A stretch of DNA of 64,000 nt from Methylolobus aquaticus. GTDB taxonomy: Bacteria; Pseudomonadota; Gammaproteobacteria; Methylococcales; Methylococcaceae. Within the stretch, counting starts at the first letter, position 1. The number at the start of each line of letters is the position of its first letter. Under the pieces are notes generated by a model. That model was not told the DNA's origin. It made no database searches and worked only from the letters and a program-made list of their open reading frames with translations. A program made the translations under genes and the position numbers. The stretch spans positions 47,013-111,012 of the forward strand of contig SEYW01000002.1 of NCBI GenBank assembly GCA_004168015.1. The letters are read 5' to 3'. This document shows, piece by piece, positions 7,921 to 19,580 of the stretch.

Positions 7921-9231
7921 TCACGCGAGGTGGGCCCAGAGATCGTGTTCGTCGGCCTCCTCGAATTCGACCCGAACGAACGAGCCGACTTCCAGATCGG
8001 TCGCACCGTCGATGAACACCTGACCATCGATGTCGGGTGCGTCTGCGCGGCTGCGGGCCACTGCGCCCTCCTCGACGACTTCGTCGATCAGCACCGTGTC
8101 GGTGCGTCCTACCCGGTTCTGCAGCTTCGCCGCGCTGATCTGCGACTGGACGGCCATGAACCGCTCCAGCCGCTCCTCCTTGACCGCTTCGGGTACCGGA
8201 TCGGGGTAGTCGTTCGCTGCTGCGCCGTTGACCGGCGAGTAGGTGAAGCAGCCGACGCGGTCCAGTTGTGCCTCGTCGAGAAAGGCGAGTAGCGACTCGA
8301 AGTCTTCCTCGGTCTCACCCGGAAAGCCGACGATAAAGGTGCTGCGGATCGTGATGTCGGGGCATATTTCGCGCCAGCGCCGGATGCGCGCGAGGGTGTC
8401 TTCAGTGGCGGCAGGCCGCTTCATGCGTTTCAGGACATCCGGGCTGGCATGCTGGAACGGAATGTCGAGGTAGGGCAGGATCTTGCCCTCGGCCATGAGC
8501 GGCACGACCTCGTCGACATGGGGGTAGGGGTAGACGTAATGGAGGCGGATCCAGATGCCGAGGTCGCCCAGCGCTCGCGCCAGATCGAAGAAGCGCGTCC
8601 GCAGCGGTCGGCCGCCCCAGAAGCCGGTGCGGTACTTCAGGTCGACGCCGTAGGCGCTGGTATCCTGCGAGACGACCAGCAGTTCCTTCACGCCCGCATT
8701 CACCAGACGTTCCGCTTCGTCCATGACCTCGCCGACCGGCCGGCTGACCAGTGCGCCGCGCATCGACGGGATAATGCAGAAGGTGCAACGGTGATTGCAG
8801 CCCTCGGAAATCTTCAGGTAGGCATAGTGCCGCGGCGTCAGCTTGATGCCCTGCGTCGGGACGAGGCTGTCGAAATCTCCCGTCGGTGGCGGCAGGTGGG
8901 CATGCACTGCGCCGACGACCTGCTCGTAGGCGTGTGCGCCGCTGATGTCGAGCACATTTGGATAGCGTGAGCGAATCTCCTCGGCCCGTGCGCCCAGGCA
9001 GCCGGTCACGATGACCCGGCCGTTTTCGGCCAGCGCCTCGCCGATCGCGTCCAGGGATTCCTCGACGGCCGCATCGACGAAGCCGCAGGTGTTGACGACG
9101 ACGAGGTCGGCATCGCGGTAGCTGGGGACGAGCGCGTAGCCGTCCGCCCGCAGCTTGCTCATGATGCGTTCGCTGTCGACGAGCGCCTTGGGGCAACCGA
9201 GGCTGACGAATCCGAGGCGGGGAAGGTTCAT
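7921..9231 (-). CDS. rimO: Ribosomal protein S12 methylthiotransferase RimO
   Basis: 436 aa. A radical SAM enzyme that adds a methylthio group to an Asp of ribosomal protein S12. Three N-terminal Cys for the auxiliary 4Fe-4S cluster are visible ([30 protein letters not shown]). The radical SAM CxxxCxxC is in [17 protein letters not shown], and a C-terminal TRAM domain follows ([21 protein letters not shown]). The ATG at 9231 is chosen over the long upstream open frame because [15 protein letters not shown] is the family start. It lies 70 bp downstream of ttcA on the same strand and may be in the fabA-fabB-ttcA transcript. Confidence 0.96.
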   Translation of the reverse strand: MNLPRLGFVSLGCPKALVDSERIMSKLRADGYALVPSYRDADLVVVNTCGFVDAAVEESLDAIGEALAENGRVIVTGCLGARAEEIRSRYPNVLDISGAHAYEQVVGAVHAHLPPPTGDFDSLVPTQGIKLTPRHYAYLKISEGCNHRCTFCIIPSMRGALVSRPVGEVMDEAERLVNAGVKELLVVSQDTSAYGVDLKYRTGFWGGRPLRTRFFDLARALGDLGIWIRLHYVYPYPHVDEVVPLMAEGKILPYLDIPFQHASPDVLKRMKRPAATEDTLARIRRWREICPDITIRSTFIVGFPGETEEDFESLLAFLDEAQLDRVGCFTYSPVNGAAANDYPDPVPEAVKEERLERFMAVQSQISAAKLQNRVGRTDTVLIDEVVEEGAVARSRADAPDIDGQVFIDGATDLEVGSFVRVEFEEADEHDLWAHLA

Positions 9232-9301
9232 GGAATCACCGTGAGGCCACGGCCGGGCCGGTATTGAAGAAAGGCGAGCCGCGCGGCGCCGGCGGCCGAT
9301 G

Positions 9302-10171
9302 TCACAAAGCGAGAATCTCGAGTCCGGCGTTGGTGTCCCCGCAGCTTGCCGCCGTCCCGCGCAGGGCCTCGAGGCCGGCGAAGTCGAACCACTGCCGGTC
9401 GGCGAGCTGCGACGGAGAGGCGTTCTGCAGCGCGCGGAATATCGTCTCCACACGGCCTGGATTGCGTTTCTCCCAGCCGTGCAGCATTTCCTTCATCGCC
9501 TGGCGCTGAAGGTTCGGCTGCGATCCGCACAAATTGCACGGAATCAGAGGAAAGTTCTTGATGCGGGCGTATTCCGCGAGGTCCTTTTCATGGCAGTAGG
9601 CCAGGGGGCGGATGACAATGTGGCGCCGGTCGTCGCTGAGCAGCTTCGGCGGCATCGCCTTCAAGGTTCCGCCGTAGAACAGGTTCAGGAAGAACGTCTC
9701 GAGGATGTCGTCCCGATGGTGGCCCAGCGCAATCTTGGTAACGCCGTTCGCCGCCGCATAGGTATACAGCGAGCCGCGCCGCAGCCGCGAGCACAGGCCG
9801 CAGGTGGTTTTGCCTTCGGGGATGACGCGTTTCACGACGCTGTAGGTGTCCTGCTCGAGGATGTGGAATGGAATTCCCAGGCCGGACAGGTAGCGCGGCA
9901 GCACGTCGGCCGGAAAGCCGGGTTGCTTCTGGTCGAGATTGACCGCGAGGATCTCGAAATCCACCGGGGCGTTCCCGCGCAGACCCAGGAGGATGTCGAG
10001 CAGTGCGTAGGAATCCTTGCCGCCCGATAGGCAGACCATGACCTTGTCGCCGCCCTGGATCATGTCGTAGTCGGCGATGGCCTCGCCGGTCAGACGACGC
10101 AGCCGTTTCTGCAGCTTGTTGAACTCGTACCGCTCCCTGTCGCTGAGCGACAGGCGCAGTTCAGCCGCCAT
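9302..10171 (-). CDS. ttcA: tRNA 2-thiocytidine(32) synthetase
   Basis: 289 aa. It thiolates C32 of certain tRNAs using ATP and a 4Fe-4S cluster. Motifs: PP-loop [15 protein letters not shown], and cluster cysteines in [12 protein letters not shown] (CxxC) and [13 protein letters not shown]. Full family length. The start overlaps the fabB stop by 11 nt (10161-10171), so the two are likely translationally coupled. Confidence 0.96.
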   Translation of the reverse strand: MAAELRLSLSDRERYEFNKLQKRLRRLTGEAIADYDMIQGGDKVMVCLSGGKDSYALLDILLGLRGNAPVDFEILAVNLDQKQPGFPADVLPRYLSGLGIPFHILEQDTYSVVKRVIPEGKTTCGLCSRLRRGSLYTYAAANGVTKIALGHHRDDILETFFLNLFYGGTLKAMPPKLLSDDRRHIVIRPLAYCHEKDLAEYARIKNFPLIPCNLCGSQPNLQRQAMKEMLHGWEKRNPGRVETIFRALQNASPSQLADRQWFDFAGLEALRGTAASCGDTNAGLEILAL

Positions 10172-11378
10172 AGCGACGGAAGATCAGCGTCGCGTTGGTG
10201 CCGCCGAAACCGAAGCTGTTCGACATCACGGTGTTCAGGGCCGCGTTCTCGCGGTATTCGCGGACGATGGGCACGCCCTCGGCGCCCGGATCAAGGCGCT
10301 CGATATTGGCGGATGCGCTAATGAACTGGCCTTCCATCATCAGCAGCGAGTAGATCGCCTCATGGACCCCGGCCGCACCTAGCGCATGCCCAGTCAGCGA
10401 CTTGGTCGAACTGATCGGTGGGATGTTGTCGCCGAATGCAGCCTTGACGGCTTCCAGTTCGCGGATGTCGCCGATCGGTGTACTCGTGCCATGGGCGTTG
10501 ACGTAGTCGATGGTCGTGCCGGCGGTGGCCATGGCTTGCTGCATGCAGCGCACCGCGCCTTCGCCGGACGGCTGCACCATGTCATAGCCATCGGATGTCG
10601 CGCCGTACCCGACAAGTTCGGCATAGATTCTTGCACCGCGCGCCTTGGCGTGTTCGAGTTCCTCGACGACCAGCACGCCGCCGCCACCGGAGATCACGAA
10701 CCCATCGCGGTCTGCATCGTACGGACGCGAGGCATGCTGCGGCTCGTCATTGTATTTGGATGACAAGGCACCCATCGCATCGAACAGCAAGGTCATCGTC
10801 CAGTGCACTTCTTCGCCGCCGCCGGCAAACACGATGTCCTGCTTGCCGAGCTGGATCTGCTCCGCGGCATTGCCGATACAGTGCGCGCTGGTCGCGCAGG
10901 CCGAGCTGATCGAGTAGTTGACGCCCTTGATCTTGAAAGGTGTTGCGAGGCAGGCCGAGTTGGTATTCGACATCGAGCGCGGCACCATGTAGGGGCCAAC
11001 TTTCTTGATGCCTTTTTCTCGGAACGTGTCCCAGGCCAGTAGCATGTTGGACGTCGACGGGCCGCCCGAACCCATGATCAGGCCCGTTCGCGGGTCGGAT
11101 ACTTCATGCGGCTCGAGGCCTGCGTCCCCGATCGCTTCCTGCATCGCCAGATAGTTGAACGCGGCGCCATCCCCCATGAAACGACGGACCTTGCGGTCGA
11201 TCAGTTCGTCGAGGTCCAGTTCGACTGGGCCGCAAACATGGCTGCGGAAGCCGAGGTCACGGTACTCGTCGCTGTGACGGATACCCGAGTGACCCTTGCG
11301 CAAGGCTTCAGCGACCTGATCGCGATTGTGACCAATGCTGGATACGATACCGATACCCGTGACAACCACGCGTTTCAT
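10161..11378 (-). CDS. fabB: 3-oxoacyl-[ACP] synthase I
   Basis: 405 aa. Condensing enzyme that elongates cis-3-decenoyl-ACP, the step needed after FabA for unsaturated fatty acids. The Cys-His-His triad is visible: Cys in [14 protein letters not shown], His in [11 protein letters not shown] and His in [14 protein letters not shown]. The N-terminus [16 protein letters not shown] and the [11 protein letters not shown] end are typical. It follows fabA by 10 bp, forming the classical fabAB pair. Confidence 0.97.
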   Translation of the reverse strand: MKRVVVTGIGIVSSIGHNRDQVAEALRKGHSGIRHSDEYRDLGFRSHVCGPVELDLDELIDRKVRRFMGDGAAFNYLAMQEAIGDAGLEPHEVSDPRTGLIMGSGGPSTSNMLLAWDTFREKGIKKVGPYMVPRSMSNTNSACLATPFKIKGVNYSISSACATSAHCIGNAAEQIQLGKQDIVFAGGGEEVHWTMTLLFDAMGALSSKYNDEPQHASRPYDADRDGFVISGGGGVLVVEELEHAKARGARIYAELVGYGATSDGYDMVQPSGEGAVRCMQQAMATAGTTIDYVNAHGTSTPIGDIRELEAVKAAFGDNIPPISSTKSLTGHALGAAGVHEAIYSLLMMEGQFISASANIERLDPGAEGVPIVREYRENAALNTVMSNSFGFGGTNATLIFRRYGG

Positions 11379-11388
11379 AGTTATTCCC

Positions 11389-11904
11389 TCAGAAGGCGTC
11401 CGGGGAGGTGAAGAGACCGACCCGCAGGTCGGTGGCCTCGTAGATCACGCGGCCATCGCATTCCATCTCGGCATCGGCGATGCCCATGACCAGCTTGCGC
11501 ATCATGACTCGTTTCAAGTGGATACGATACAGGACCAATTTGTTGTGCGGCAGCACCTGACCACGGAATTTGACCTCGCCGACGCCGAGCGCACGCCCGC
11601 GTCCCTGGCCGCCCATCCATCCGAGGTAGAAGCCGACCATTTGCCACATCGCGTCGAGTCCCAGACAGCCTGGCATGACCGGGTCGCCCTCGAAATGGCA
11701 TCCGAAGAACCACAGGTCCGGCTTGATGTCCAGTTCGGCCAGCATCAGCCCCTTTTCGTACGGCCCCTCGGTCGCATTGATGCGGGTGATGCGATCGAAC
11801 ATCAGCATCGGCGGCATCGGCAACTGGGCATTGCCGGGCCCGAATAGCTCGCCGCGACCACAACGAAGCAGCTCCTCCCGATCGTATTGTTCTTGACGCT
11901 GCAT
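11389..11904 (-). CDS. fabA: 3-hydroxydecanoyl-[ACP] dehydratase/isomerase
   Basis: 171 aa. It dehydrates 3-hydroxydecanoyl-ACP and isomerises the trans-2 to the cis-3 product, the entry to unsaturated fatty acids. The hot-dog fold active-site His is in [20 protein letters not shown], with the catalytic Asp in the same DAMWQ helix. First gene of the minus-strand run fabA-fabB-ttcA(-rimO); the upstream gap on its 5' side should carry the promoter, but I could not identify convincing hexamers or a FadR/FabR operator by eye. Confidence 0.97.
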   Translation of the reverse strand: MQRQEQYDREELLRCGRGELFGPGNAQLPMPPMLMFDRITRINATEGPYEKGLMLAELDIKPDLWFFGCHFEGDPVMPGCLGLDAMWQMVGFYLGWMGGQGRGRALGVGEVKFRGQVLPHNKLVLYRIHLKRVMMRKLVMGIADAEMECDGRVIYEATDLRVGLFTSPDAF

Positions 11905-12644
11905 GAGCAGGATTCCGCGGCAGAAAAGCGCGCATTATAGCGGGAAACGCGTTTCGCGAACCATATGCGGCCTTCCCTGTCGGATCGGGATTAGGCGGTT
12001 CACCGCGAAGAGGGGCTGTCGTAAGAGCACGCTTCCGGTACTCGGGGATCGCGGGTCACCGCCGCCGAGCGGTCAACTCGCACTCAAGCCGCTGCTTCGC
12101 AGCTATACGGGGCGGATGTTGGGATCGCGCCGATCTCGGGTTGATGGTCTGGACGTTATCGGCGGGAGAGCGCGGGTGAATCGGGCCTCTGCGAGGTGCC
12201 GGATTTGGTGTCGCTCAAGCACGCTTTGTGACCTGGAAGAAGATTAACGCTGAGCGGGAAATGTCACCTGAGACAGATCATCGAATAGATCGAGCTGGCC
12301 TTTTTCGACCTCACGGGCTGGTGATGGGCTGGCCGCTCGGGTGTGTAAATGGGCATACGAAGCTGCGCCGGGGGGCGAGGAGAAAAACGTTTCCGGCCTC
12401 TCGCTTCCACCTTCCCTAATCGAAAAGTGTTGGCCCTATTCGCAGAATGGCCTAAGACGATTCCGATTGCTCCGAGTCATACCTTCTGCGCTGTGTCGAA
12501 GCCCGCGGTCCGGTGTTTAATGGCGAGTATTGGCCCGAGGAACCGCTCCGCAGCTTTAAAGAGGGGATGCGTACACTGGCAGCAAGCTCGCCATTGAGAC
12601 TGCCGCACGATGGTGCGGGTATTTCCCGATCGGTTCGGCCAGAT
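11905..12644. other. Intergenic region upstream of fabA, no supported gene
   Basis: About 740 bp with only short frames on either strand, none with a recognisable product. The fabA promoter must lie in the left part. The composition is less GC-biased at the third position than in neighbouring genes, which suggests decayed or non-coding DNA. I see no tRNA or repeat array here. Confidence 0.5.
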
Positions 12645-12673
12645 CAGGTGGCGGTGTCGAGCGCCGCCGCCTG
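12645..12673 (-). terminator. Strong hairpin 3' of the H-NS-like gene
   Basis: A 12-bp stem (12645-12656 with 12662-12673, including G-T pairs) around a 5-nt loop lies 29 bp beyond the stop of the H-NS-like gene. There is no clear T-run, so termination is inferred from position and stem strength only. Confidence 0.45.
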
Positions 12674-12701
12674 ATGCCACAAAAGCGCCGCTGCGAGTTC
12701 G

Positions 12702-13019
12702 TCAGACCCGAAACTCATCGACCGACCGGCCTTGGTCCACATACTCCTGCAGCCAGCGAGGCTTCACTCCACGGCCGCTCCAGGCGTTGTTTGGGTTGCC
12801 GGGGTCACGGTATTTGATCGCAACCTTGGAGCCCTTCCGGGTGTTTGCCTCGGGAGCCTGTTCGGTTATCTGAACATCGACACCGATCGTAGAGGCGAGT
12901 GACTTGATCTGGGCCAGAACATCGCGGCGCGCCTGCTGGCGTTTCGCTTCGAGCGCCTTGGATGCGTCGGCGATCAAAACGGACAGTTCCTGTTCGGAGA
13001 GTTTTGCAAAATCGGTCAT
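12702..13019 (-). CDS. H-NS family nucleoid-associated protein
   Basis: 105 aa from the ATG at 13019 (MTDFAKLSEQELSVLI); an in-frame extension of 18 codons upstream lacks family resemblance. The N-terminal half is a charged coiled-coil oligomerisation region, and the C-terminal half is the DNA-binding module: KYRDPGNPNNAWSGRGVKP, then RWLQEYVDQGRS, with the W-[ST]-G-R-G core that inserts in the minor groove of AT-rich DNA. This type silences horizontally acquired AT-rich DNA, such as the segment at 46.5-47.0 kb, though that link is inference. Confidence 0.9.
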   Translation of the reverse strand: MTDFAKLSEQELSVLIADASKALEAKRQQARRDVLAQIKSLASTIGVDVQITEQAPEANTRKGSKVAIKYRDPGNPNNAWSGRGVKPRWLQEYVDQGRSVDEFRV

Positions 13020-13202
13020 GGTGAATGTCGTGCGAAGTGGAACATGATGCTGACGGGCGGCCGCGTTAGGCATAGCCAGCGGAGTAGTCGCCGCATCAGA
13101 CCGTACCGGCTTATTCTATCGCTATGACGGTTAGATCAAAATACCCGGATAACATTTGGTTCAGAAATTTGATGGAAAGGTTTCTGCATTGACCCTAAGA
13201 CG

Positions 13203-13445
13203 ATGATTATTCCTCACCGCCAACTTACCCCCGACGCGCTTCGGAGCCTTATCGAGGAATTCGTAACTCGCGATGGCACGGATTACGGAGAGAGGGACAC
13301 ACCATTGCAGATCCGTGTTGATCAGGTGCAACGGCAGCTGGAGCTGGGTAACGCGGTGATCTTTTTCGACGAAGACGAGGAATGTTGCACCATTCTTCCG
13401 GTCGAGAGGGTGGTACCGGCGAATGGAAAACGACAGCACGACTGA
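13203..13445 (+). CDS. yheU: YheU/UPF0270 family protein
   Basis: 80 aa. The start MIIPHRQLTPDALRSLIEEF followed by VTRDGTDYGE is the family signature, and the length is close to the ~70-80 aa of other members. The molecular function is not established. It stands alone between the divergent H-NS-like gene and the convergent methyltransferase. Confidence 0.88.
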   Translation: MIIPHRQLTPDALRSLIEEFVTRDGTDYGERDTPLQIRVDQVQRQLELGNAVIFFDEDEECCTILPVERVVPANGKRQHD

Positions 13446-13505
13446 GGGGCGCGGCGGGATCGGGCGACAGGCGCGTTCGATATCGTGGTGGTGCACCTTG
13501 AGCGC

Positions 13506-14348
13506 TCATGTCCGCGTCGTGCTCGGTACAGCGCACTGCCCGGGCAGTGTCACGGCGGCGGTCGGCAGATACCAGTACAGGCAGCCGTCCTGCATTACAC
13601 ACCCGCCCCTGACGTAGTCCACTATGTCGCGCTTAAGCCAGACCGGGAGCGTGCTGAACTCGAGCTGCAGGCAAAACGAGATGAATTCGTCGAGTTCGGC
13701 GTCACCGGCAGGATCGAACAGACCGGTCAGGTCGATCGGGGTCGGCAGCATCCGGAGGTCCGGTTCGACGCCACGTGTTCGCAGCCCCCGCACCAGTTCC
13801 AGACTGCTCATGGCATTGTTCTGAAGCATCGGACTGGTGCGGTCAAGCAGCGGCTCGAACAGCGGAAACATCGCGTGGACGCCGTAGGGTCCCGCGATGA
13901 ACGCCAGCACCTTGCCGCCGGGTACTACCGCTGTCGCTGCATGGAGCATTGTCGCGGCGGGGTCTTCCATCCAGTAAAGACTGTGTGAAAAAAGTGCGAA
14001 GTCGTAGGGGGTGCCGAGTTCGGTCGTGGTCGAGAACGGGCACTCGTGCACCTGATATGGCAGACCAAGTTGCTGCAAGGTAGCGCCCAGCGCTTCAGCG
14101 TGCCGGGGATTCGGCTCGAACGCCGTGTAGTGGCCTGGGCTGCGCCCGTCGCCTTCCGAGAGCGCCCGGATCACCTGACCCGTTCCGGCACCGATATCGA
14201 GCATCCGGTAGCCTTCCGGGCACTCCGCGCGGGTCATGCGGGCCAGTTCGGCGACCATCTGGGGGTATTCCAGCGAGCGTGCGACGAACACGGCGAAGGT
14301 TTCGGCATAGCGGCCGGGATCGAGCGACGGAACCGGAATCTTCGTCAT
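13506..14348 (-). CDS. Class I SAM-dependent methyltransferase, substrate unknown
   Basis: 280 aa from the ATG at 14348 (MTKIPVPSLDPGRYAETFAV); the open frame continues 26 codons upstream without family-like sequence. SAM-binding motif I is MLDIGAGTGQVIRAL, the acidic residue after strand 2 is in YTAFEPNPRH, and a post-I segment FALFSHSLYWMEDP follows. The overall layout resembles histamine-N-methyltransferase-like small-molecule enzymes, but no substrate can be named. Confidence 0.8.
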   Translation of the reverse strand: MTKIPVPSLDPGRYAETFAVFVARSLEYPQMVAELARMTRAECPEGYRMLDIGAGTGQVIRALSEGDGRSPGHYTAFEPNPRHAEALGATLQQLGLPYQVHECPFSTTTELGTPYDFALFSHSLYWMEDPAATMLHAATAVVPGGKVLAFIAGPYGVHAMFPLFEPLLDRTSPMLQNNAMSSLELVRGLRTRGVEPDLRMLPTPIDLTGLFDPAGDAELDEFISFCLQLEFSTLPVWLKRDIVDYVRGGCVMQDGCLYWYLPTAAVTLPGQCAVPSTTRT

Positions 14349-14676
14349 CGGTGAAGGTGCGGGTTGGCCAGGGTGGACCGTTCCGTGGGCGCGGCAGGGC
14401 GCAAAATCCGCTGTCGCGCACCGCACCGAGTGTAGCAGACCTCCCGGTCGGATCCAGCTGCGCCGCGAGGCGTCAGGCCTGATGTTCCGCAGTTTTTTTC
14501 GCGGTAAGCAGGACTCTCATCGATCAGCCACCGGTTGACAATCCGACGTGCGGACCCGCATGCTCGTGGGCTACGCTACAGTGCGTGTCGGCATCGGACG
14601 CAGCAGGCCCGCGCGCCGATTTCCAAGCGTCGCACACCGACTTGCACCTGACTCCGAGCCTAGCGAGGTCCTGTTC
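14349..14676. other. Divergent intergenic region between methyltransferase and sseA
   Basis: 328 bp. It should hold the promoters of both flanking genes. The Shine-Dalgarno GAGG at 14665-14668 belongs to sseA. No other element was recognised. Confidence 0.4.
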
Positions 14677-15537
14677 ATGACCATCGGATCGACTCCCGCG
14701 CTGCTCGATTGCGAAGCGTTGGCCGCCTGCCTCGGCACCGCCGGGACTGTGCTGCTGGACGCGACCTTCTTCCTGCCTAGCCAAGGCCGCGATGCGGCCG
14801 CCGAGTTTCGCGCAGCGCATCTTCCAGGCGCCCAGTTTTTCGACATCGATGCCGTTGCCGATCACAGTACCGCGCTGCCTCACATGCTGCCTAAGCCGGC
14901 CGAGTTCGCAGCCGCCGTGGGCGCTTTAGGCATCGACAATGGGACTCACGTCGTGGCCTATGACGCCAACTCGTTCATGGCTTCGGCCCGCGCGTGGTGG
15001 ATGTTCCGCGTGTTCGGACACGACCGCGTCTCGGTGCTGGATGGCGGACTGGCCGCTTGGAGAGCCCGGGGACAGCCAGTGCAGTCGGCGCCTTCGCCGC
15101 CCGTGGCCGTGCGCCGCTTCGAAGCCGGTTTCCGGCCGGAGTTGGTGCGCGATCTGGAGGCCATGCGCCTTCTGGTCGAGGGGACGGGAGGGCAGATCGT
15201 TGATGCCCGCGCCCCCGGTCGTTTCGCCGGCAGCGAACCCGAGCCGCGTGCCGGACTACGCTTCGGACACCTGCCCGGCAGTCGCAACCTGTTCTTCAAG
15301 TGGCTGATCGATTCCGAAACCGGTTGCATGAAAGCCGAGTCCGAGCTCGCGGGCGCCTTCCGGTCGGCCGGGCTCGACCCTCACGAGCCGCTGGTCACAA
15401 CCTGTGGTACCGGCGTGACGGCAGCGATCCTGGCTCTCGCGTTGTACCGGCTCGGTCGCGTCGATGTCCCTGTTTATGACGGGTCATGGACTGAATGGGG
15501 CGGTCGCGCGGACACCCCCATCGCGACCGGTCCGTAG
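14677..15537 (+). CDS. sseA: 3-mercaptopyruvate (or thiosulfate) sulfurtransferase, two-rhodanese type
   Basis: 286 aa. Two tandem rhodanese domains: an inactive N-terminal one (LLDATFFLPSQGRDAAAEF) and a catalytic C-terminal one whose persulfide Cys lies in the loop TTCGTGVTAAILALAL. CGTGVTA is closer to mercaptopyruvate sulfurtransferases (CGxGVTA) than to thiosulfate types (CRxGxT). The start at 14677 is set by GAGG 8 nt upstream; an earlier in-frame ATG at 14548 lacks this. It ends 21 bp before atpD on the same strand, so it may lead the ATPase transcript. Confidence 0.92.
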   Translation: MTIGSTPALLDCEALAACLGTAGTVLLDATFFLPSQGRDAAAEFRAAHLPGAQFFDIDAVADHSTALPHMLPKPAEFAAAVGALGIDNGTHVVAYDANSFMASARAWWMFRVFGHDRVSVLDGGLAAWRARGQPVQSAPSPPVAVRRFEAGFRPELVRDLEAMRLLVEGTGGQIVDARAPGRFAGSEPEPRAGLRFGHLPGSRNLFFKWLIDSETGCMKAESELAGAFRSAGLDPHEPLVTTCGTGVTAAILALALYRLGRVDVPVYDGSWTEWGGRADTPIATGP

Positions 15538-17350
<1,813 letters not shown>

Positions 17351-17354
<4 letters not shown>

Positions 17355-17626
17355 AGGACGATGCGCGCTGGGAGGCCACCATTCGGCGCCGCGTCGAGCG
17401 GATGCGACAGGCCGAGCGCGACCGTCCGGGTCTGCTGGCCCAGACGGCCTATCTCGGTACACTCGGTCTGGTCGTCGTGCTGCCGATGGTGGGCGGCGCC
17501 TTTCTCGGCCGCTGGCTGGATCAGCAGCTGGCCGGGTTTTCCCTGCACTGGACCTTGAGCCTGCTGTTCGCAGGGCTGGTCATCGGGGCCTATAGCGCCT
17601 ATCTGTTGATCAAGCGGCACGAGTGA
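17351..17626 (+). CDS. atpQ: N-type ATPase accessory membrane protein AtpQ (AtpI-like)
   Basis: 91 aa, GTG start overlapping the atpC stop by 4 nt. A charged N-terminus ([16 protein letters not shown]) is followed by two membrane helices (~31-52 and ~66-86) with the AtpI-type segment [16 protein letters not shown] between them. In N-ATPase operons a second small gene, atpR, usually follows; here atpB starts only 4 bp later, so atpR is absent from this slot. Confidence 0.8.
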
Positions 17627-17630
17627 CGCG

Positions 17631-18326
17631 ATGGATGACCTGCAGCCCGGCGCTCGCACGCTGTTCACGCTCGGACCGGTCGCGATCGCCGACAGCATCG
17701 TCTACACCTGGCTGATCATGGCAGCGTTCTGGATCGGGTCATGGGCGGTGAGCCGCGGACTGCGCCAGATGCCAGGCCCGGTGCAGGTCGTCTTCGAAGG
17801 CATCGTCGGGGCCTGCGAGAACGCCGTCCGGGAGCTACTGCCGAGGGACTACCTCCGCGTGACGCCTTTCGTGCTGAGTCTGTGGCTGTATCTCGGGGTC
17901 GCGAACCTGCTGAGCCTGATTCCGGGCTTCGAGACGCCGACCCGGGACTTGTCGGTGACGTCGGCGCTGGCCGTGCTGGTGTATTTCTCGGTGCACTGGT
18001 TCGGCATCCGCAGCCAGGGCTGGCGCGCCTACCTGAAGCATTACCTGAGTCCGAATCCGATCCTGTTGCCGTTCCATCTGCTCAGCGAGATCACGCGCAC
18101 GGTCGCACTGGCCGTGCGGCTGTTCGGCAATATGATGAGCATGGACATGATCGCGTTGCTGCTGCTGTTGATCGCCGGCCTGTTCGTGCCGGTGCCGATC
18201 CTGATGCTGCACATCGTCGAAGGTCTGGTACAGGCGTATATTTTCGGCACGCTGGCACTGATCTACATTGCCAGCGGCATCCAGAGCCAACTCAGTGAGC
18301 CGGAGCAGGAGAACGGCAGTTCATGA
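17631..18326 (+). CDS. atpB: N-type ATPase a subunit
   Basis: 231 aa, polytopic. The essential stator Arg is Arg163 in [14 protein letters not shown]; nearby Glu153 and Arg156 (HLLSEITRT) are also typical. The last helices ([18 protein letters not shown] and [12 protein letters not shown]) complete the half-channels that pass ions to the c ring. It overlaps atpE by 4 nt. Confidence 0.95.
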   Translation: MDDLQPGARTLFTLGPVAIADSIVYTWLIMAAFWIGSWAVSRGLRQMPGPVQVVFEGIVGACENAVRELLPRDYLRVTPFVLSLWLYLGVANLLSLIPGFETPTRDLSVTSALAVLVYFSVHWFGIRSQGWRAYLKHYLSPNPILLPFHLLSEITRTVALAVRLFGNMMSMDMIALLLLLIAGLFVPVPILMLHIVEGLVQAYIFGTLALIYIASGIQSQLSEPEQENGSS

Positions 18327-18589
18327 ACGAGATGACGTGGTTAGTGATCGCCTCCACCGTCGCTGCGGTGCTTGGCATCGCACTTGCGGTGATGCTGCCG
18401 GCGCTGGCAATGGGCCGGGCGATCGGGCAGGCGCTGGATGCGCTGGCGCGGCAGCCGGATGCCGAGAAGTCCATCATGCGAACCCTGTTCATCGGGCTGG
18501 CAATGATCGAGTCGCTGGCGATTTACGCGCTGGTGATCGTACTGATCGTGCTGTTCCGCAATCCCCTGCTGGAGTACCTGGTCAAATAG
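18323..18589 (+). CDS. atpE: N-type ATPase c subunit (rotor ring)
   Basis: 88 aa hairpin of two helices joined by the polar loop ARQPDAEK. The ion-binding carboxylate is Glu63 in the second helix, in [10 protein letters not shown], with Ser64 and Tyr68 placed as in sodium-type c rings. Aligning at the RQP loop puts Met30 at the position of the sodium-liganding Gln of Ilyobacter c, so the sodium set is incomplete. An N-type c ring from Burkholderia pseudomallei was reported to be a 17-mer and proton-specific; proton coupling here is therefore plausible but unproven. Confidence 0.95.
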   Translation: MNEMTWLVIASTVAAVLGIALAVMLPALAMGRAIGQALDALARQPDAEKSIMRTLFIGLAMIESLAIYALVIVLIVLFRNPLLEYLVK

Positions 18590-18599
18590 GACCGCGCGC

Positions 18600-19337
18600 G
18601 TGGGCTTCAATCCCTGGACCTTCCTGCTGGAGGTCATCAATTTTCTGATCCTGGTGTGGATCCTTGGTCGTTTCCTGTACCGCCCGGTTGCCGCGGTGAT
18701 CGAGGAGCGCCGGCGAGCGATCGCGTCCAGCCTGAACGAAGCCGCCGCGCAGGTGGCTCGGTCCGAGGCGCTGGAGCGCCAGTACGCTGAGCGTCTTTCC
18801 GCCTGGGAGCAGGAAAAGCGGTTGGCCCGCGAACAGTGGCTGGCGGACCTGAATGTCGAAAAGACGCGGTTGATGGACGCGTTTCGGCAAGGCCTTGAAG
18901 CCGAGCGCCAACAGGCGGATATCCTGGCGCAGCGGCGTCTTTCGGCTCAGCAGTCCGATCTGGAGCAACAGTCGCTGGAACTGGGCGGGCGTTTCGCGGC
19001 ACGGTTGCTGGAGCGCGTCGCGGGCCCCGAGCTGGAAGCGCGCCTGCTCGACCTGTTCATCGACGATTTGAGTCAGGTTCCGGAGGAACGCTGGGAGGCG
19101 GTGACTGCCCAGGGCGGCGACGGGGGTGGCCGCGCCCGTCTGATGAGCGCATTCCCGCTGGGAGAACAGCAGCGCGCTGACCTGCAGCAAGCCCTCAGCG
19201 CTCAGCTCGGCCACCCTGTCGCCTGCGATTTCATAACGGACCCCGGCCTGATCGCCGGGTTGCGCTTCGAACTCGGTCCGCTTTTGTTGCACGCCAACCT
19301 GCACGACGAGCTCGAGTTTTTCCGCCTGGCGGAGTGA
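18600..19337 (+). CDS. atpF: N-type ATPase b/delta-like stator subunit
   Basis: 245 aa, GTG start. An N-terminal membrane helix (FLLEVINFLILVWILGRFLY) is followed by a long charged coiled coil to ~residue 160 and a C-terminal globular part (LSAQLGHPVACDFITDPG, then GLRFELGPLLL) resembling the delta-subunit C-terminus. N-ATPases lack a separate delta gene, and AtpF is extended to do its job. It is the last gene of the first block; atpA, expected next, is 3.2 kb away. Confidence 0.9.
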   Translation: MGFNPWTFLLEVINFLILVWILGRFLYRPVAAVIEERRRAIASSLNEAAAQVARSEALERQYAERLSAWEQEKRLAREQWLADLNVEKTRLMDAFRQGLEAERQQADILAQRRLSAQQSDLEQQSLELGGRFAARLLERVAGPELEARLLDLFIDDLSQVPEERWEAVTAQGGDGGGRARLMSAFPLGEQQRADLQQALSAQLGHPVACDFITDPGLIAGLRFELGPLLLHANLHDELEFFRLAE

Positions 19338-19382
19338 CCGTAAGGACAGCGCCGGCCGCCAGCTGCCAAGACGCTTAGGCGC

Positions 19383-19418
19383 TTGCCGGTTCCCGAGATC
19401 CAGTTCGGGAACCGGCAA
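19383..19418. terminator. Perfect 14-bp hairpin after atpF
   Basis: TTGCCGGTTCCCGA (19383-19396) is repeated as its exact inverse at 19405-19418 around an 8-nt loop, 46 bp after the atpF stop. There is no T-run on either strand. It could end transcripts from either side or mark the junction of the interrupting segment. Confidence 0.5.
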
Positions 19419-19520
19419 CCAGCGAGGCAATGGCTTGGGAACGAGCGCGGCTGCCGAGCCTCGGGAATGAGTCGAGTGGCGTCGGTGCCGTCACCCCTCG
19501 TGCGCCGCGCGCATGAAACC

Positions 19521-19555
19521 GCCGTGTGCGCGAAGCAGTGTTCCGCGCACACGGC
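19521..19555. repeat. Perfect 12-bp inverted repeat before the helicase gene end
   Basis: GCCGTGTGCGCG (19521-19532) and its inverse (19544-19555) flank an 11-nt loop, 25 bp from the stop of the convergent helicase gene. Likely a terminator-type hairpin for the helicase, although no T-run follows. Confidence 0.45.
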
Positions 19556-19580
19556 GCGCGCGATGCCCCGATCCCCGGAC

